DNA of 64,000 bases from Pachyseris speciosa (GCA_016490735.1 JAEMWC010000626.1:357501-421500); one strand, 5' to 3'. Numbered from the stretch's first letter, positions 23,422 through 34,990 are shown. The notes: generated by a model from the letters alone, not told the origin. Numbers and translations are program-made.

Positions 23422-23578
23422 TGTAACATTGCTAAAAGACTAGTCTAGCCTCACCCCAGGATTTCAGGGCTGAAATCACGTGCGGTTTGGGAAGAGAGTG
23501 TAGACGGCCATTTTGGCTGTGTAATCGTTGCAGTTGTGCGAGACGTTATTAAAGAAGAGTTTAATCTCTGTTACAACA
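23422..23578 (+). repeat. Gypsy-2 3' LTR
   Basis: Begins TGTAACA right after a purine tract and ends TTACAACA; a poly(A)-like ATTAAAG lies near the end. It is called from its TG...CA ends and position, because no 5' partner is visible. Confidence 0.6.
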
Positions 23579-25873
23579 CCAAATATCTATTCTGCTTAGT
23601 ATATAATCAGGTGCACGATATGTTTGTTTGTACCTTTTGTCCTTGTTCGTCTTCATTTCTGCAAAAAGATCCAAAAACTACAGCGAAATCCCCGCACACA
23701 CACTCGACGTGTCACGCGTCTCGTGCAGCTGTTGCGTCAGTCGAGATTGTGCTGTCCGTAACTTGAAACGCAAGGAGATCCGGCTACTTCAGTTTTATTC
23801 CCGGGTTGTGAAAAAAATTCGATCACTGATCTAAATGTTATAGTTGCGCCAATGGAATGAGCTGAAGCTCATTTTCATACGTTGCCGTTGTACCATGATT
23901 ACAGATTCCTGGTCCTCGAACGTGGCAAACAATCCACTGGTGCAATGTAAATACTTTTTTTGTTTTAGTTAAGCACTTTTTTATTTGTCCTGATTGTCTA
24001 TCAGATGAGTACCTCATTATATAATAAAAGCATGTGCACAAATAACAACGTCCCAATACAGTCTAATTTTGTGCTTGCGGCATCCATTCTGGTAGCGTAG
24101 TTTCGTGGTATATAGTTTTCTCTAGCATTGAAAATAAGAAAGCTTCAATGCCAGCTAGAACACATCTGATCACTAATGTGGACAATACAGCATGTGAATA
24201 TGGAGCGTTGGTTGGGGGAAAGTGCGCTTCAAGTAGCAAATACCCGGGCACACTGAGTACGTGCGTATCAGAGACTGCAATCGGTCAATTGAGCTCCACT
24301 TCACAGACACCCTACAAGTCAGTATTGCTAACTGTGGTTTGAAGACGGAAGCAGAGCTGGTATTAGCGAGGGTTGGTAAGGTTGAGACACACCTTCTTTT
24401 TACTCTCGTGTTTAATAAGCTGTACTATAGTGTTGTGCACGCGCGCACCGGAGTTGCAAGGCAGGTAAAAGTAAATAGTAAATAGTAAATCGTAAATAGT
24501 AAATAGTAAATAATTAATGGCCAGCTCCCACAGCATACTGAGATAATAAAAGATATACGCTGTAGGATTGAAGAAAAATCTTTTACCCGACCCGGTTTTA
24601 TGTTTTCTTCAGTTCCATACCCAAGTTCTAAACAACATACAACCGGAACTTAGTTCTAAAAATATCAACTTTTAGGGTAAAGGGGCTGATATTCTGTATT
24701 CTGAGAGCTGTTCATGAAGATTATTTTGCTGTTTAAGAATAAGGGACTTCGTACTTCTACGGTAGTCCCCGGTAAGACAAGGTAGCCTGCGAATAAAAAT
24801 AGATTTGATAACATGCTGAGGGAACCAGCACACTTTGCATTCATTCCCACAGGAGCTGGAAATAAAACAAGGCTGGATTCTTGAGCATGTTTTGAGGATT
24901 GGGACTAAACTTGGGACTGAATAGATATCGTGAGATATAACATTTTGCCCATAAGTTTTACTTTTATTTCCTTTGCTGGAAAAATTTGTGCTATGAACGA
25001 TCACCTATCAAAGGAATAAGCATCTGCTCCCCTCTATGATTCTTGCAATATTTCCTCAGTCGGGCAATGAATATACCCATGCGCTCCTGATATACCTAAA
25101 TTGCAGTTCCCATTATGTTTATTTTCATTTTTATTTCATGACTCGAGCTTTGAAATGTCAATTTGCCCGAATCACCGCCAGGATTCTGGTATCGGATGGC
25201 GCTGTCGGCAAAAGTTACAGTTCGAATTAGTGCTACGAGTCAAGGGCGTGGTTTACTTTCCTGCCGTGACGTCATCAATTTCTAAACTCAAAATAGCAAG
25301 GTTTTCTGAGTTTTTATTTACATCAGGTTGAAGATAACTTACAAATAATTATTTTCTCGAGTTTCCAGTTCCTTAACGTCTTTAGTTTTTAAAGGACGGA
25401 AATTTTCATAGTGCGTGACCAAGATAGGTCTGCTGTATGGCTGAAAAATAGTTTTCCCTTATGATTTTCAGCAATTAAAACATTTCAAGAATTCGAATAT
25501 GTATATGTATAGTAGCTCAGAAACAAAAAGAAAACCCCTTTATCGCATAAGTTAATGTACATTGTATTGGTTGATCTGGGGAACCTTACTTGTACATGTA
25601 CTTACTTCAGTATATATGGCGTCTGCATACAATTACAAGCTCTTTAAAGTTGCGTGAAAATTAAAAGTTTAGGCAGATAACTCAGAAACGGTGTGCCACA
25701 CAGATCTGAGGCTTGTGGAATTGCTCATTTGCTAGTTTTTTGTCGCATCTCATTTTCTGATATACCTAAATTGCAGTTCTCATTATGTTTATTTTCTTGG
25801 CTTCTTTCATGGAACGGTTTCGGAATTTATTCTAGTACGCCGGGTTTTTTGCGTGACGGTGAAAACGATCTAT
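23579..25873. other. No gene recognised; small repeats only
   Basis: There is a (GTAAATA)n minisatellite at about 24470-24513, and a ~38-bp direct repeat beginning TGATATACCTAAATTGCAGT at about 25087 and 25757. No open frame with a recognisable product. Confidence 0.6.
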
Positions 25874-26263
25874 AAAGACTACTGTGTGAATGACATATGA
25901 AATGCATCATATATGAAATGCGGAAATGAAATCAAATGAAGACTGATACTCGCAGTTGTGAACGCAATTTATGCAATTGCGAAAAGAAGCCTGAAAAACC
26001 AACTGAGCTATGAAGCCACTGACGCTGGGAGCAGGTCAATTGTGGGTTCATATGTTCCCGTGAGACAAATGAGTGTGAATGATATATGAAATGAATCATA
26101 TATGAACTGCGGAAATAAAATCAAATGAATTGCATAAATTGCGTTCACAACTGCGAGGATCATTCTTCATTTGATTTCATTTCCGCAGTTCATATATGAT
26201 TCGTTTCATATATCATTCACACTCATTCCTCTCACGGGAACATATGAACCCACATATTGACCT

Positions 26264-26278
<15 letters not shown>

Positions 26279-26304
<26 letters not shown>

Positions 26305-26352
26305 ATCGCACCGGTAATCGCGAGGTCACGGGTTCAAACCCCGTTGAAGTCC
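26279..26352 (+). pseudogene. tRNA-Thr-like SINE head, copy 1
   Basis: GGCTTCATAGCTCAGTTGGT begins a 74-base cloverleaf-like sequence with a good acceptor stem (GGCTTCA/TGAAGTC) and T arm ACGGG/CCCGT. The anticodon arm pairs only if the loop has eight bases (CCGGTAAT), so it is unlikely to be a working tRNA. Confidence 0.6.
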
Positions 26353-26524
26353 TGAATGTTTTTTTGAGGCTTCTTTTCGCAACTGCATAAATTGCGTTCA
26401 CAACTGCGAGGATCATTCTTCATTTGATTTCATTTCCGCAGTTCATATATGATTCATTTCATATATCATTCACACTCATTTCTCTTACGGGAACATATGA
26501 ACCCACAATTGACCTGCTCCCAAT

Positions 26525-26530
<6 letters not shown>

Positions 26531-26556
<26 letters not shown>

Positions 26557-26604
26557 ATCGCACCGGTAATCGCGAGGTCACGGGTTCAAACCCCTTTGAA
26601 GTCC
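26531..26604 (+). pseudogene. tRNA-Thr-like SINE head, copy 2
   Basis: Same as copy 1 with a T-arm change (CCCTT instead of CCCGT). Confidence 0.6.
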
Positions 26605-26766
26605 TGAAAAATTTTTTTTTTTGAGGCTTCTTTTCGCAATTGCATAAATTGCGTTCACAACTGCGAGGATCATTCTTCATTTGATTTCATTTCCGCAGTT
26701 CATTTATGATTCATTTCATATATCATTCACACTCATTTCTCTCACGGGAACATATGAACCCACAAT

Positions 26767-26787
<21 letters not shown>

Positions 26788-26805
<18 letters not shown>

Positions 26806-26861
26806 ATTAGAGCATCGCACCGTTAATCGCGAGGTCACGGGTTCAAACCCCTTTGAAGTCC
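26788..26861 (+). pseudogene. tRNA-Thr-like SINE head, copy 3
   Basis: Same as copy 2, with further changes in the D loop (TTGATTAG) and the anticodon loop (CCGTTAAT). Confidence 0.6.
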
Positions 26862-26955
26862 TGAATATATATATATTTTTTTGAGGCTTCTTTTCGCAAT
26901 TGCATAAATTGCGTTCACACCTGCGAGGATCATTCTTCATTTGAAAGACTACTGT

Positions 26956-27802
26956 ACTGTAAGAAAAAAGACATCAGACAAGTGAGCAGGGGAAGTCTGA
27001 AGCGTTCTATTGTGATTTGAAAATTTTTTTTTTCAATCTATAATTTAGTTTTTCCTAACAAGCTCATGTAGACCAAGTGCCTGTGTCCCGGTCGATCTCT
27101 TTTCAGCTGTCCGTTTGTTATGTTATGCAACACAATCTCGAATCACGCAACAGCACCATGGTTTTTGTTGTTTCAAATTAGGTACCGGGTGTGATTTTTG
27201 GCCTTTTCCTCCCGCGAAATCCTCAAAATTTTGTAAATATTTAAAAATCTGTAACATATTCTAGTCGCAATCAATTCAAGGGCACGACCACTCAAAATGC
27301 GTGTTCAAACCTCTTAAATGTGATAAGAAACTTTGTTGCTTGAATGATATTTCAATTAGATTCAAATTGAACTCTTTCCGTAGCCAGGTCTAGGGCCTCG
27401 AAAAAGCGATCTGGCAGAGGTTAAACGGCGCCCGAACTTGACACCATCCATATGACCAAAATATTCATCCGATGAAAGTAAAATTTATATTTTCATTAAT
27501 AGAATAGCTAGGGTAGTCCACAGAAATTTTTTTCGGATTTTCCGAAATTTTTATAATTCCTACCTCTGGTCGATATTTACAGACATCCGCTCTTTAAAAA
27601 TACTAAAGGGTTTCACTGCAATTGTTTGAGTTTGTACAAAACCTAATTCAAGAAGAAATCAGCATGTTTAAGATTTGAAATACCCCCCCCCCCCTCCCCC
27701 CTCTCTATTAAGCCCCCCTCTCTTACAAGACCCCTCGTTAATGAGGCTTGAAATTAAATAGGCCCCCGGGGGCTTAATAGAGATTTTTACTGTAATGATT
27801 AA
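26956..27802. other. No gene recognised
   Basis: AT-rich DNA with a C-tract at about 27687-27708. I see no supported gene or element. Confidence 0.5.
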
Positions 27803-28055
27803 AGCCTGGTTTTCACTTGCGACTCAAGCACAAGCGCAAACATAAGCGCAAGCATAAGCAGCTTATGCGAAATGAAAAGGAACACCAAGCAAGTCATTGC
27901 AAGCATAAGCGCAAGCACAGGGAAATGAAAAATTTTCATCCTTGCGCTTTTGCTTGCGCTTATGCTTATGTTTGCGTTAAGCCCGTTTTCACAGTGAAAT
28001 AAGCGCTCTTGTGCTTGCGCTTATGTTTGTGCTTGTGCAATTGGGTTTCAGCTGA
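27803..28055. mobile_element. Degenerate Harbinger-like MITE of the 16989 family
   Basis: Starts AGCCTGGTTTTCACTTGCGA after TAA (27800-27802) and is filled with GCGCAAGCATAAGC words in both orientations. The right end is decayed and I could not place it exactly. Confidence 0.5.
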
Positions 28056-28199
28056 TCATTAACATGACAAAGAACTGCGAAAAATCGCATGTAACGCGAA
28101 AAATCGTCAACCTTGCGATTTTTCGCAATTTTCGCAAGGACGCGAAAAATCGCAACTTTCGCAGCTGCGTGCAGACCTGGACATAAGAGAGGCAAATTG

Positions 28200-28530
28200 C
28201 CAATGCATTTTTTCAGTTTCTTGAGGATATTTGGGGGGCCCACAGCCCATAGCCCCATACTACAATCACAAACTCCCCAAATTCTTTTCGAGGTTCTGGA
28301 ACCCCAGTATAACAGGTGTCCATTTCTTCTTTCACCCTCTTCGTGGAGAGAATTGTCTGGTGGTTCCATTTGTTTATATTATTCCGTGTGTATTATATTA
28401 TATGAAATCTCATTACGCCGCTGGTGCACTTGTTGTACCCTTTTGTGCTTTCGCTCATTACTGGCCATTGATTATAAGCAAAACATTTCGCTTGTTTCTC
28501 ACAAGATCGACGTACCATGAATCGTGATAA
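28200..28530 (+). pseudogene. DIRS retrotransposon fragment (RNase H region)
   Basis: The plus strand reads YNHKLPKFFSRFWNP, then GENCLVVPF and AGALVVPFCAFAHYWPLI, the pattern following RNase H in DIRS-type elements. The same stretch recurs at 34380-34660. It is broken by stops and frameshifts. Confidence 0.55.
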
Positions 28531-28729
28531 TAGCTTTAATTTCTGGTTTCTTATGTGCGTTGTAGAGCTTCCTTGACGGGGATATCCTCTTCGCATTGAG
28601 TCCGTCATAAAATCTGATATTCAGCAGAACGTTGTGGACATTCCAGACGTAAATGTTAAGTTCAAATACGCAAAGGTCTTACGGAAAAGTCGGTCCTATT
28701 CATAGCCGACACAATTTAATTGCCTTTAT

Positions 28730-29070
28730 TGGGTGTGGTTACCATCAAAATTATAATTTAGTATTCTGCTATTGAGACATGCAGTTCTGTCATTGAGTTC
28801 TGGTATTCTGCTATTGAGACATGCAGTTCTGTCATTGAGTTCTGGTATTTTGCTATTGAGACATGCAGTTTTGTCATGGTGTCCTGGTATTTTGTAGTTC
28901 CAACATTGAAGCCTGCAGTTTTGTAATTTTGTTATGGTATTTTGATGATGCGCATTTTATTTTGGTGTTTTGACATGGTAACATGCAGTTCGGCATGACA
29001 CTCAGTGACACATTTTTGACATAATAACTTATTTCCCACCAAAATGTAAATATTTTAATTTATGTAAAAT
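28730..29070 (-). repeat. 42-bp minisatellite element, copy 1 (inverted)
   Basis: Reverse-complement copy of the element at 30720-31110. It begins (plus strand) GGGTGTGGTTACCATCAAAA, has two to three 42-bp units, and ends near ACATTTTGGTGGGAAATAAG. Confidence 0.75.
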
Positions 29071-29411
29071 CTGCTGTGGTGTTTCAGTCTGACTATTGAA
29101 TCTAATTATATTCAGCATCCGACAAAGTGAGCGTAGTTTCCTCTTAGAGTAAGCCCAAACTTCAACTGTACGTTTGTTGGCACCAAACAGTTGAGCCATT
29201 TCTTCAGCAGTAAACTTTTCTCTGCCAGAAATTCTAGCCGTTCTTTTAGTATATCAAACACTGGTCTTCCTCTTGCACCAGTAAATGTTTCTTGTCCTTG
29301 GCACAGAAGTTCTATCCTAGAGTCAATAATTTCAGTATCGAGGTACCTAACAGGTGCTAACAAAACCAGGATCGGATAGGATCAGACCAGACCGTACTTG
29401 CAAAACCCGGA

Positions 29412-30312
29412 CCGGGTCAATGAAAGTCACCAAAAAAATAATACAGGTTCAGATGTATCGCGAAAGCCGCAATTGTAAGAGCCGAAAGTTCCTGTGGTCT
29501 ATTTACATACGTTAAGTTATAAATCTAAGTGCTTCTGTGGAGCAACTCGAGTGAGAGGATAAATTGCGACGTATCTATAAAATTACATTTCAATATTTTC
29601 TCCGACGTAACTGAAAATAAAAGCCGATTCTATTCCATCCACAAATGAAGTCATGGTCCTTTTGGAAAAAAAAGAGGAAATGTTTGCTCCAAACAACGGT
29701 AAGTCTTTGGTCACGTGCTAGGCAACCATAATTATTCCCATGTATCGAGTCTCACTACGACCAAACGACACCCAATCCGAAAAAAATTATAAAGGAAAAA
29801 CATTGCGGACTTGTGCGTCTGAGTTCGCTGAACGAGAAGCAAAGAAATGAATTGGTATGTCAACTTTTCTCACAGGTAAAATTTATCGCACGTAATTCAT
29901 CCAGAGAACCATTAAGACCGCACAAGTACGCAATGTTCTTCCTTTATAATTTTTATTCGGATTGCGTGTCGTTTGGTCGTAGTGAAACTTGATACATGGG
30001 AATAATTATGGTTGCCTAGCACGTAACCAAAAACTTCCCGTTGTTTGGAGAAAACATTCTCTTTTTTTTCCCCAAAAGGGTGATGACTTCATTTGTGGAG
30101 TTAAATTGCAATGGAATTGGATTTCTTTTTTTATATAAATTTGTCGCAATTTATCCTCTCACTGGAGTTGCTCCACAGAAGGACTTTGATTTACAACGTA
30201 GCGGTAAATGTACTTGTAAATAGACCACAAAAACTTTCGGCTCTTACAGTCACGGCTTTCTCGATTGCTTATATCTGAAATTGATCTTTTTTGTGACTTT
30301 CAATGACCCATC
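29412..30312. mobile_element. Long foldback element, ~390-420-bp inverted arms
   Basis: The left arm (29412 to about 29835) and right arm (about 29925-30312) are inverted copies, with matching ends near GGGTCAATGAAAGTCAC. Landmarks such as GAGCCGAAAGTT, TAGGCAACCATAATTATTCC and CCAAACGACAC occur in both arms, with scattered mismatches. The spacer is about 90 bp and has no gene. No clear target duplication. Long-arm foldbacks or MULE-like elements look like this. Confidence 0.75.
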
Positions 30313-30424
30313 CATGTTGACAAATAGTATTCCTTTCGTAATCTTCTTGTCATTTTCAATAAATTAAAACAATACAGTCATAAGGTATGTGTGTTTAATG
30401 AAAGGCCCTTTAAATACCTCAATG

Positions 30425-30560
30425 ACAGATTTCCCTACCCTTTCATATTCTTCAACTCGTGAAATCCCTAGCCTTTGATATACGACTGAAGCGTGAAAAA
30501 AGTACCCCTTTCGGGCGGAACATCCCCGTATAGGCCATTATAGGAGTACTCCCCCACCCG
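30425..30560. repeat. Repeat shared with 44650-44735
   Basis: CCCTACCCTTTCATAT..., AAGCGTG, GTACCCCTTTCGGGCGGA and CCGTATAGGCCATTATAGG occur in the same order at both places. Unknown interspersed repeat. Confidence 0.6.
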
Positions 30561-30719
30561 GCGCCAGTACCTTACCGTTCTGTGATACAGCCAATCAACA
30601 CGATACTGTAAGCTGTCAATTCGATAAAAATTGAGCGTTTCTGAAGGCAATTCCCTTATTATTCCACTGAGCAAATTACTTAACAGACATCATATCATTT
30701 CCTGTTCCTCCGCAATCTT

Positions 30720-31110
30720 GGACTCACGGGATAAATTAAAATATTTACATTTTGGCGGGAAATTAATTATTATGTCAAAAACGCGTTACAGAGTGTCATG
30801 CCGAACTGCATGTTACCATGTCAAAACACCAAAATAAAATGCGCATCATCAAAATACCATAACAAAATTACAAAACTGCAGGCTTCAATGTTGGAACTAC
30901 AAAATACCAGGACACCATGACAAAACTGCATGTCTCAATAGCAAAATACCAGAACTCAATGACAGAACTGCATGTCTCAATAGCAGAATACCAAAACTCA
31001 ATGACAGAACTGCATGTCTCAATAGCAGAATACCAGAACTCGATGACAGAACTACATGTCTCAATAGCAGAATACCAAGTATTAATTTTGATGGTAATCA
31101 CACCCAATAA
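30720..31110 (+). repeat. 42-bp minisatellite element, copy 2
   Basis: An upstream block (GGGATAAATTAAAATATTTA...) is followed by about four units of a 42-bp repeat around ACTGCATGTCTCAATAGC and an end block TTTTGATGGTAATCACACCC. The unit length is divisible by three, so it reads as a 14-residue peptide repeat (MTELHVSIAEYQNS). I do not think it is a gene. Confidence 0.8.
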
Positions 31111-31139
31111 AAGGCAAAAAATAAAAAAAATAAAAGGCC

Positions 31140-31625
31140 TCCGCAATCTTGGACTCACGGGATAAATTAAAATATTTACATTTTGGCGGGAAATAAATTA
31201 TTATGTCAAAAACGCGTTACTGAGTGTCATGCCGAACTGCATGTTACCATGTCAAAACACCAAAATAAAATGCGCATCATCAAAATGGCTTAACGAAATT
31301 TTCAAAGCTGCAGGCTTCACTGTTGGAAATACCAGGACACCATGACAAAAATGCATGTCTCAGTAGCAGAATACCAGAACTCAATGTCTCAATAGCAGGA
31401 TACCATAACTCAATGACAGAACTGCATGTCTCCATAACAGAACTGCATGTCTCAATAGCAGAATACCAGAACTCAATGACAGAACTGCATGTCTCAGTAG
31501 CAGAATACTAGAACTCAATGACAGAACTGCATGTCTCAATAGCAGAATACTAGAACTCAATGACAGAACTGCATGTCTCAATAGAAGAATACCAAGAATT
31601 AATTTTGACGGTAATCACACCCCAT
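31140..31625 (+). repeat. 42-bp minisatellite element, copy 3
   Basis: Same start and end blocks as copy 2, directly following it, with more and shorter units (some 28-bp variants). Confidence 0.8.
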
Positions 31626-31723
31626 AGCCTTTGGTGTTTCATTGTTTTCTGAGATGACATAATCAGGATACTCTACTATTTTAGCTCAGTTTGTATGACT
31701 TGAGTGGTTTTCAAGTGAGTGCG

Positions 31724-31962
31724 ACGAGCGGGGTTGGCGCAGTGGTGAGAGCGCTCGCCTCTCACTAATGCGTCCCGGGTTCGATTCCCGGACTCGGCGT
31801 CATAAGTGGGCTGAGTTTGTTGGTTCTCTACTTTGCTGCGAGAGGTTTTGGTCCGCGTACTCCGGTTTTCCCCTCTCCTAAAAAAGAAAAATTTCCCCCA
31901 CACGGCCCCACAAGCAAGCAGCATTAAGTTGTAACCATGTATAAATAAAGTTTCCTTACCTT
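31724..31962 (+). mobile_element. tRNA-derived SINE
   Basis: The head has box A TTGGCGCAGTGGTGAGAGC and box B GGTTCGATTCCC in a Ser/Leu-like tRNA context. The body is GTGGGCTGAGTTTGTTGG... with a conserved CTCCGGTTTTCCCCTCTCC segment and a short AT-rich tail with AATAAA. It resembles SINEs abundant in corals and anemones. Confidence 0.75.
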
Positions 31963-32865
31963 TTTTTTACCTTTTTGCGAAAAGTAACTCGCGTTTCTTT
32001 TGATTTTTTAGCAGATCTACTTTGTTTAGCTAACCTCGCCCCAGTTGGTTAGCCGATAACACTTAATGACAGTTCCGTGTATAGCCTTGAATTGCACAAT
32101 GCCTGATGGTTCATTTTGATGTTCACACTTTTTGTGCCTGGTGAGCCTAATAATTGCTTTGATTTTGATTTTTGAAACGAAACCCACTCCACAACCATCA
32201 TCTTTCTCAGTCTTAACTGCTCGAAGTGATTTATTATAACGGAGCGGATGACTGTGATGAGACAATAAGATGAGGGATAAACAAATTAAAAGACGTCTTT
32301 TTTAAAGCAGCCTTCAAAAGGTTTTGGTTTTGGTTAAGGACACCTGTGGTATCTCTCACTGTTTTCATCGGGTTGTAAGTCCGTTAATCTTAATTAGTTT
32401 CAACGTTTGCTATGTAACGTGAAAAGTTGATAGGGAAAATGATTTTACTTACAGCAAAACCAGCTCAGTGTTGAAATTGAAAACGTCCTTAGGCAAGTCT
32501 TTTAACTGGTTGTTGTTCAACGAGCTAAGAGAATAAAATCGCAATTCATTAGCTTACTTGTTGATGATATTAAATAACTACATTTACAGCATAACAAAGC
32601 TTCAGAAGAACTATTCAAATCTTAGAATGAGAAAGAAAATATGGTAAGCTATCGATGCGAGAAAACGCATTTTCCACTGGTATGTACTTGTTTCGCTCTC
32701 ACACCCGTCGCACCCTCTTTTGTGTATTGTGATTACACACATGTTCTGATCATGATTGGTCAGTTTCTGGTATTTATTCTCTGTGTACCACTCCGTACGT
32801 CAATCACGCTTGCGGTCCTCGCAGTTTCTCCTTCTCTTGCAGTTGTCCTCCCTCTTGGTAACTAA

Positions 32866-33420
32866 TGCCTAACGAGCAGAAGAAACGCGAAGAATCTTCA
32901 TCCGCTCCGGCGGAAACTGGTCAACCCGCGGTCCAAAGCGGAGGTAGCTCGGCGACTGTTGTCTCCGTGTTTAAGGACTATCTTGAGACGGAATTGGACG
33001 ATAAAGGGAAACAGATTGAACAGAAGAGTAAGATCGACAAGGAAGTTGTACAGTTGAAGCACAATGGCCGACCAAAAGCAGTTTGAGCTAAATGTTGGAT
33101 TGAACTCCATTTTAGAAAACATTAAAATCGAGAACGAACAGGTGAGCCAAATTTAGAACGTATTAAGAAGATTTCCCAAGAAGCCAGGCAGCTTATTCGC
33201 AAGCGACAGAACGTGATAAAAATTGAGCACAAGAGCAAGGACGGCTGGCAGGTGGTAGAAGAGTGTGAATCGGATGGATTGGCGTCCGGCTCTGAAGATG
33301 AAAACCGACTCAAGAATGCCGGAGAAGCAACGAGTCTTAAAAGGCGGCAGAAGGAGCAAGTTACAAGTGATCGTGGGAAAGAAAGTAAGATTGGGCGCTG
33401 ATAAGCAGCTTTTTCGTTGT
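32866..33420 (+). pseudogene. DIRS gag-like ORF1 remnant
   Basis: Frames broken by stops encode MPNEQKKREESSSAPAE, an acidic/basic coiled stretch, then (33213-33400) HKSKDGWQVVEECESDGLAS followed by an acidic run (SEDENRLKNAGEA). This resembles cnidarian DIRS ORF1 proteins. Functional details are unknown for the family; it is thought to be gag-like. Confidence 0.5.
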
Positions 33421-33824
33421 GAGAAATCTGGCCTCTAAATTGACCTTGCGAGTTCACATGAGTTTGTATCCACTTGCGTATCCTACCATTTTCGTTGTAT
33501 TGTTCTGTTCGTTTGTATTACGAGAATTTAAGGGTAAATATTTTACCTTCGTTTGAGCGAAGTGAATTAGAAGGTAAATGTATTTTCGCTGGCATGTCTG
33601 GTAATTATATGTACTTGTTTCGCTTTAACACCTGCCGCGCCCTCTTTTATGTACAGTGTTTTCATTACACACATGTTCTGATTGACCAGTTTCTGGTATT
33701 TAGTCTCTGCATCATTCCGTACCTCATTCACGTTGGCGGTCCTCGCATTTTGTACACCTTTTTGTGGTCGTTGTCCCCTCCCACCCTCCCCCTCCTGTTT
33801 CTTCGTTTTCTTTTGTCATTCCTT

Positions 33825-34640
33825 TTAGGCCGTAGAGACGCTCCCGGTAACTACTTCCGTTGCGACAAATGTGGAAACTATGGTTACTGGGTTAGGGACT
33901 ACAGATCCGTGTTCTGGCCAGGAAGCTTTCAGTCTCCTAACTAAAATACCCTCCATGGACTCTCCTACAGCAAGCCGTCTGGAAGCCAATCCATTCAAGG
34001 TCAATCAAAGCATTGAAGATAACTTGGCGCAGGTAGAAGAAATCATGGAAAAATATGAGCCAGAAAGTGAACAGTCTTTTAGGTGTTAAGGTTAACTTAA
34101 ATATAAATTTTGGGTTTTGGGGATCAACCGGTGCTCATTGAAAATGACTACAAGTTACCATACATTAGTTTGCCATTGGCTGTAAGGCTGAGAAATAATA
34201 GGTCCGCTAGGCTTCATGCTGATTTTTTTGATCAAGCACATGATGGCTCGGGGCGTTTTCAGTATTTGTATGCGTTCAACAATTCATTTAGAGGTAGAAT
34301 GGATCCCTCGCTCTGTGAATCAGCAATCTGATTTTATAAGTCGGTTGATTGTTACCGAAGAATGGCAAATGACCAATGCATTTTTCTGTTTCTTGAGGAT
34401 CTTTAGGGGCCCCATACCGTAGATTTTTTTCACTTACTACAATCATAAACTCCCTAAATTCTTTTCGAGGTTCTGGAACCCAAGAATTACAGGTGTCCAT
34501 TTCTTCTTTTGCCCTCTTCGTGGAGAGAATTGTCTGGTGGTTCCACCTGTTTCTATTATTCCGCGTGTGTTACATTTTACGAAATCTCAGTACGCCGTTG
34601 GTGCACTTGTTGTACCCTTTTGACCTCCCGCTCATTACTG
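33825..34640 (+). pseudogene. DIRS zinc-knuckle and RT/RNase H fragments
   Basis: A degenerate knuckle, CDKCGNYGYWVRD, occurs at about 33865. IENDYKLPYISLPL (about 34135) matches the start of DIRS RT. A large deletion then jumps to LEVEWIPRSVNQQSDFISR (about 34280), the end of RNase H, followed by the same tail as at 28200-28530. The catalytic RT core is absent. Confidence 0.55.
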
Positions 34641-34754
34641 GCCATTGATTATCTACAATACGCCGATACGGGAAAAAAACCGGAAGTCGCATGGAAGCGA
34701 GTCTTAGGGTCCTTTGTGAACCAAAAATGGCTGCTGTGAAGCACAACTCCACAT

Positions 34755-34990
34755 TATAGGGCCGTTTATGCGAGAGACGATAAGCCGAGGCTTACCCTGG
34801 CCGCGAACTCCCCGTATAAATGGTACAAAATCTACGTTCACGGCTTATTCAGCCCACGGCCAGCTCAAGCCGCGGTTTATCCTGGCCGAGGGGTTTGAGG
34901 CTGGGCTTATCCTAGCCGCGTCTTACCTTGGACGTGAAAGTGTTCGTATAAAATGCACTCAAACGTTGTCCGCGGCTTGCTGAGGCCGTG
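34755..34990. repeat. Unclassified repeat rich in AAGCCG/CGGCTT
   Basis: GC-rich stretch with repeated GATAAGCCGAGGCTTACC, CTTATCCTAGCCGCG and similar words in both orientations. It looks like a small non-autonomous element. Boundaries unclear. Confidence 0.35.

Larger units (their letters stand above)
18290..23578 (+). mobile_element. Dead Gypsy-type LTR retrotransposon (Gypsy-2)
   Basis: The order is leader with TGGTGGCAGCGG (primer-site-like, ~18290), gag, protease, RT, RNase H, integrase, then a purine tract (GGGAGGGGAG, ~23410) and a 157-bp 3' LTR. At least eight in-frame stops and several frameshifts were found. No matching 5' LTR was found, so boundaries on the left are uncertain. Confidence 0.85.
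25874..26955. repeat. tRNA-related SINE array: one inverted and three tandem units in one 12-bp target duplication
   Basis: AAAGACTACTGT occurs at 25874-25885 and again at 26944-26955, directly bounding the array. Inside are an inverted, internally deleted unit (25886 to about 26150) and three direct units of about 252-257 bp. Each direct unit consists of a tRNA-like head plus a TTTCATATATCATTCACACTC-like body. The inverted unit keeps only the first ~19 bases of its tRNA head. Confidence 0.8.
32640..34690 (+). mobile_element. DIRS-type retrotransposon remnant
   Basis: The 5' region block, gag-like frames, zinc-knuckle remnant and RT/RNase H pieces lie in order on the plus strand, with a second copy of the 5' block (33607-33800, matching 32676-32870) inserted between the gag parts. 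No tyrosine recombinase was found. DIRS elements normally integrate by a tyrosine recombinase and have no target duplication. Confidence 0.55.

Noticed and set aside
23161..23448. Separate gene after Gypsy-2 integrase
   Set aside because: It continues the integrase C-terminal tail after a stop and overlaps the 3' LTR; part of the dead element.
30917..31511. CRISPR-like array or repeat protein gene from the 42-bp units
   Set aside because: Units are contiguous without spacers, vary in number between dispersed copies, and sit in an animal repeat; no start context or promoter.
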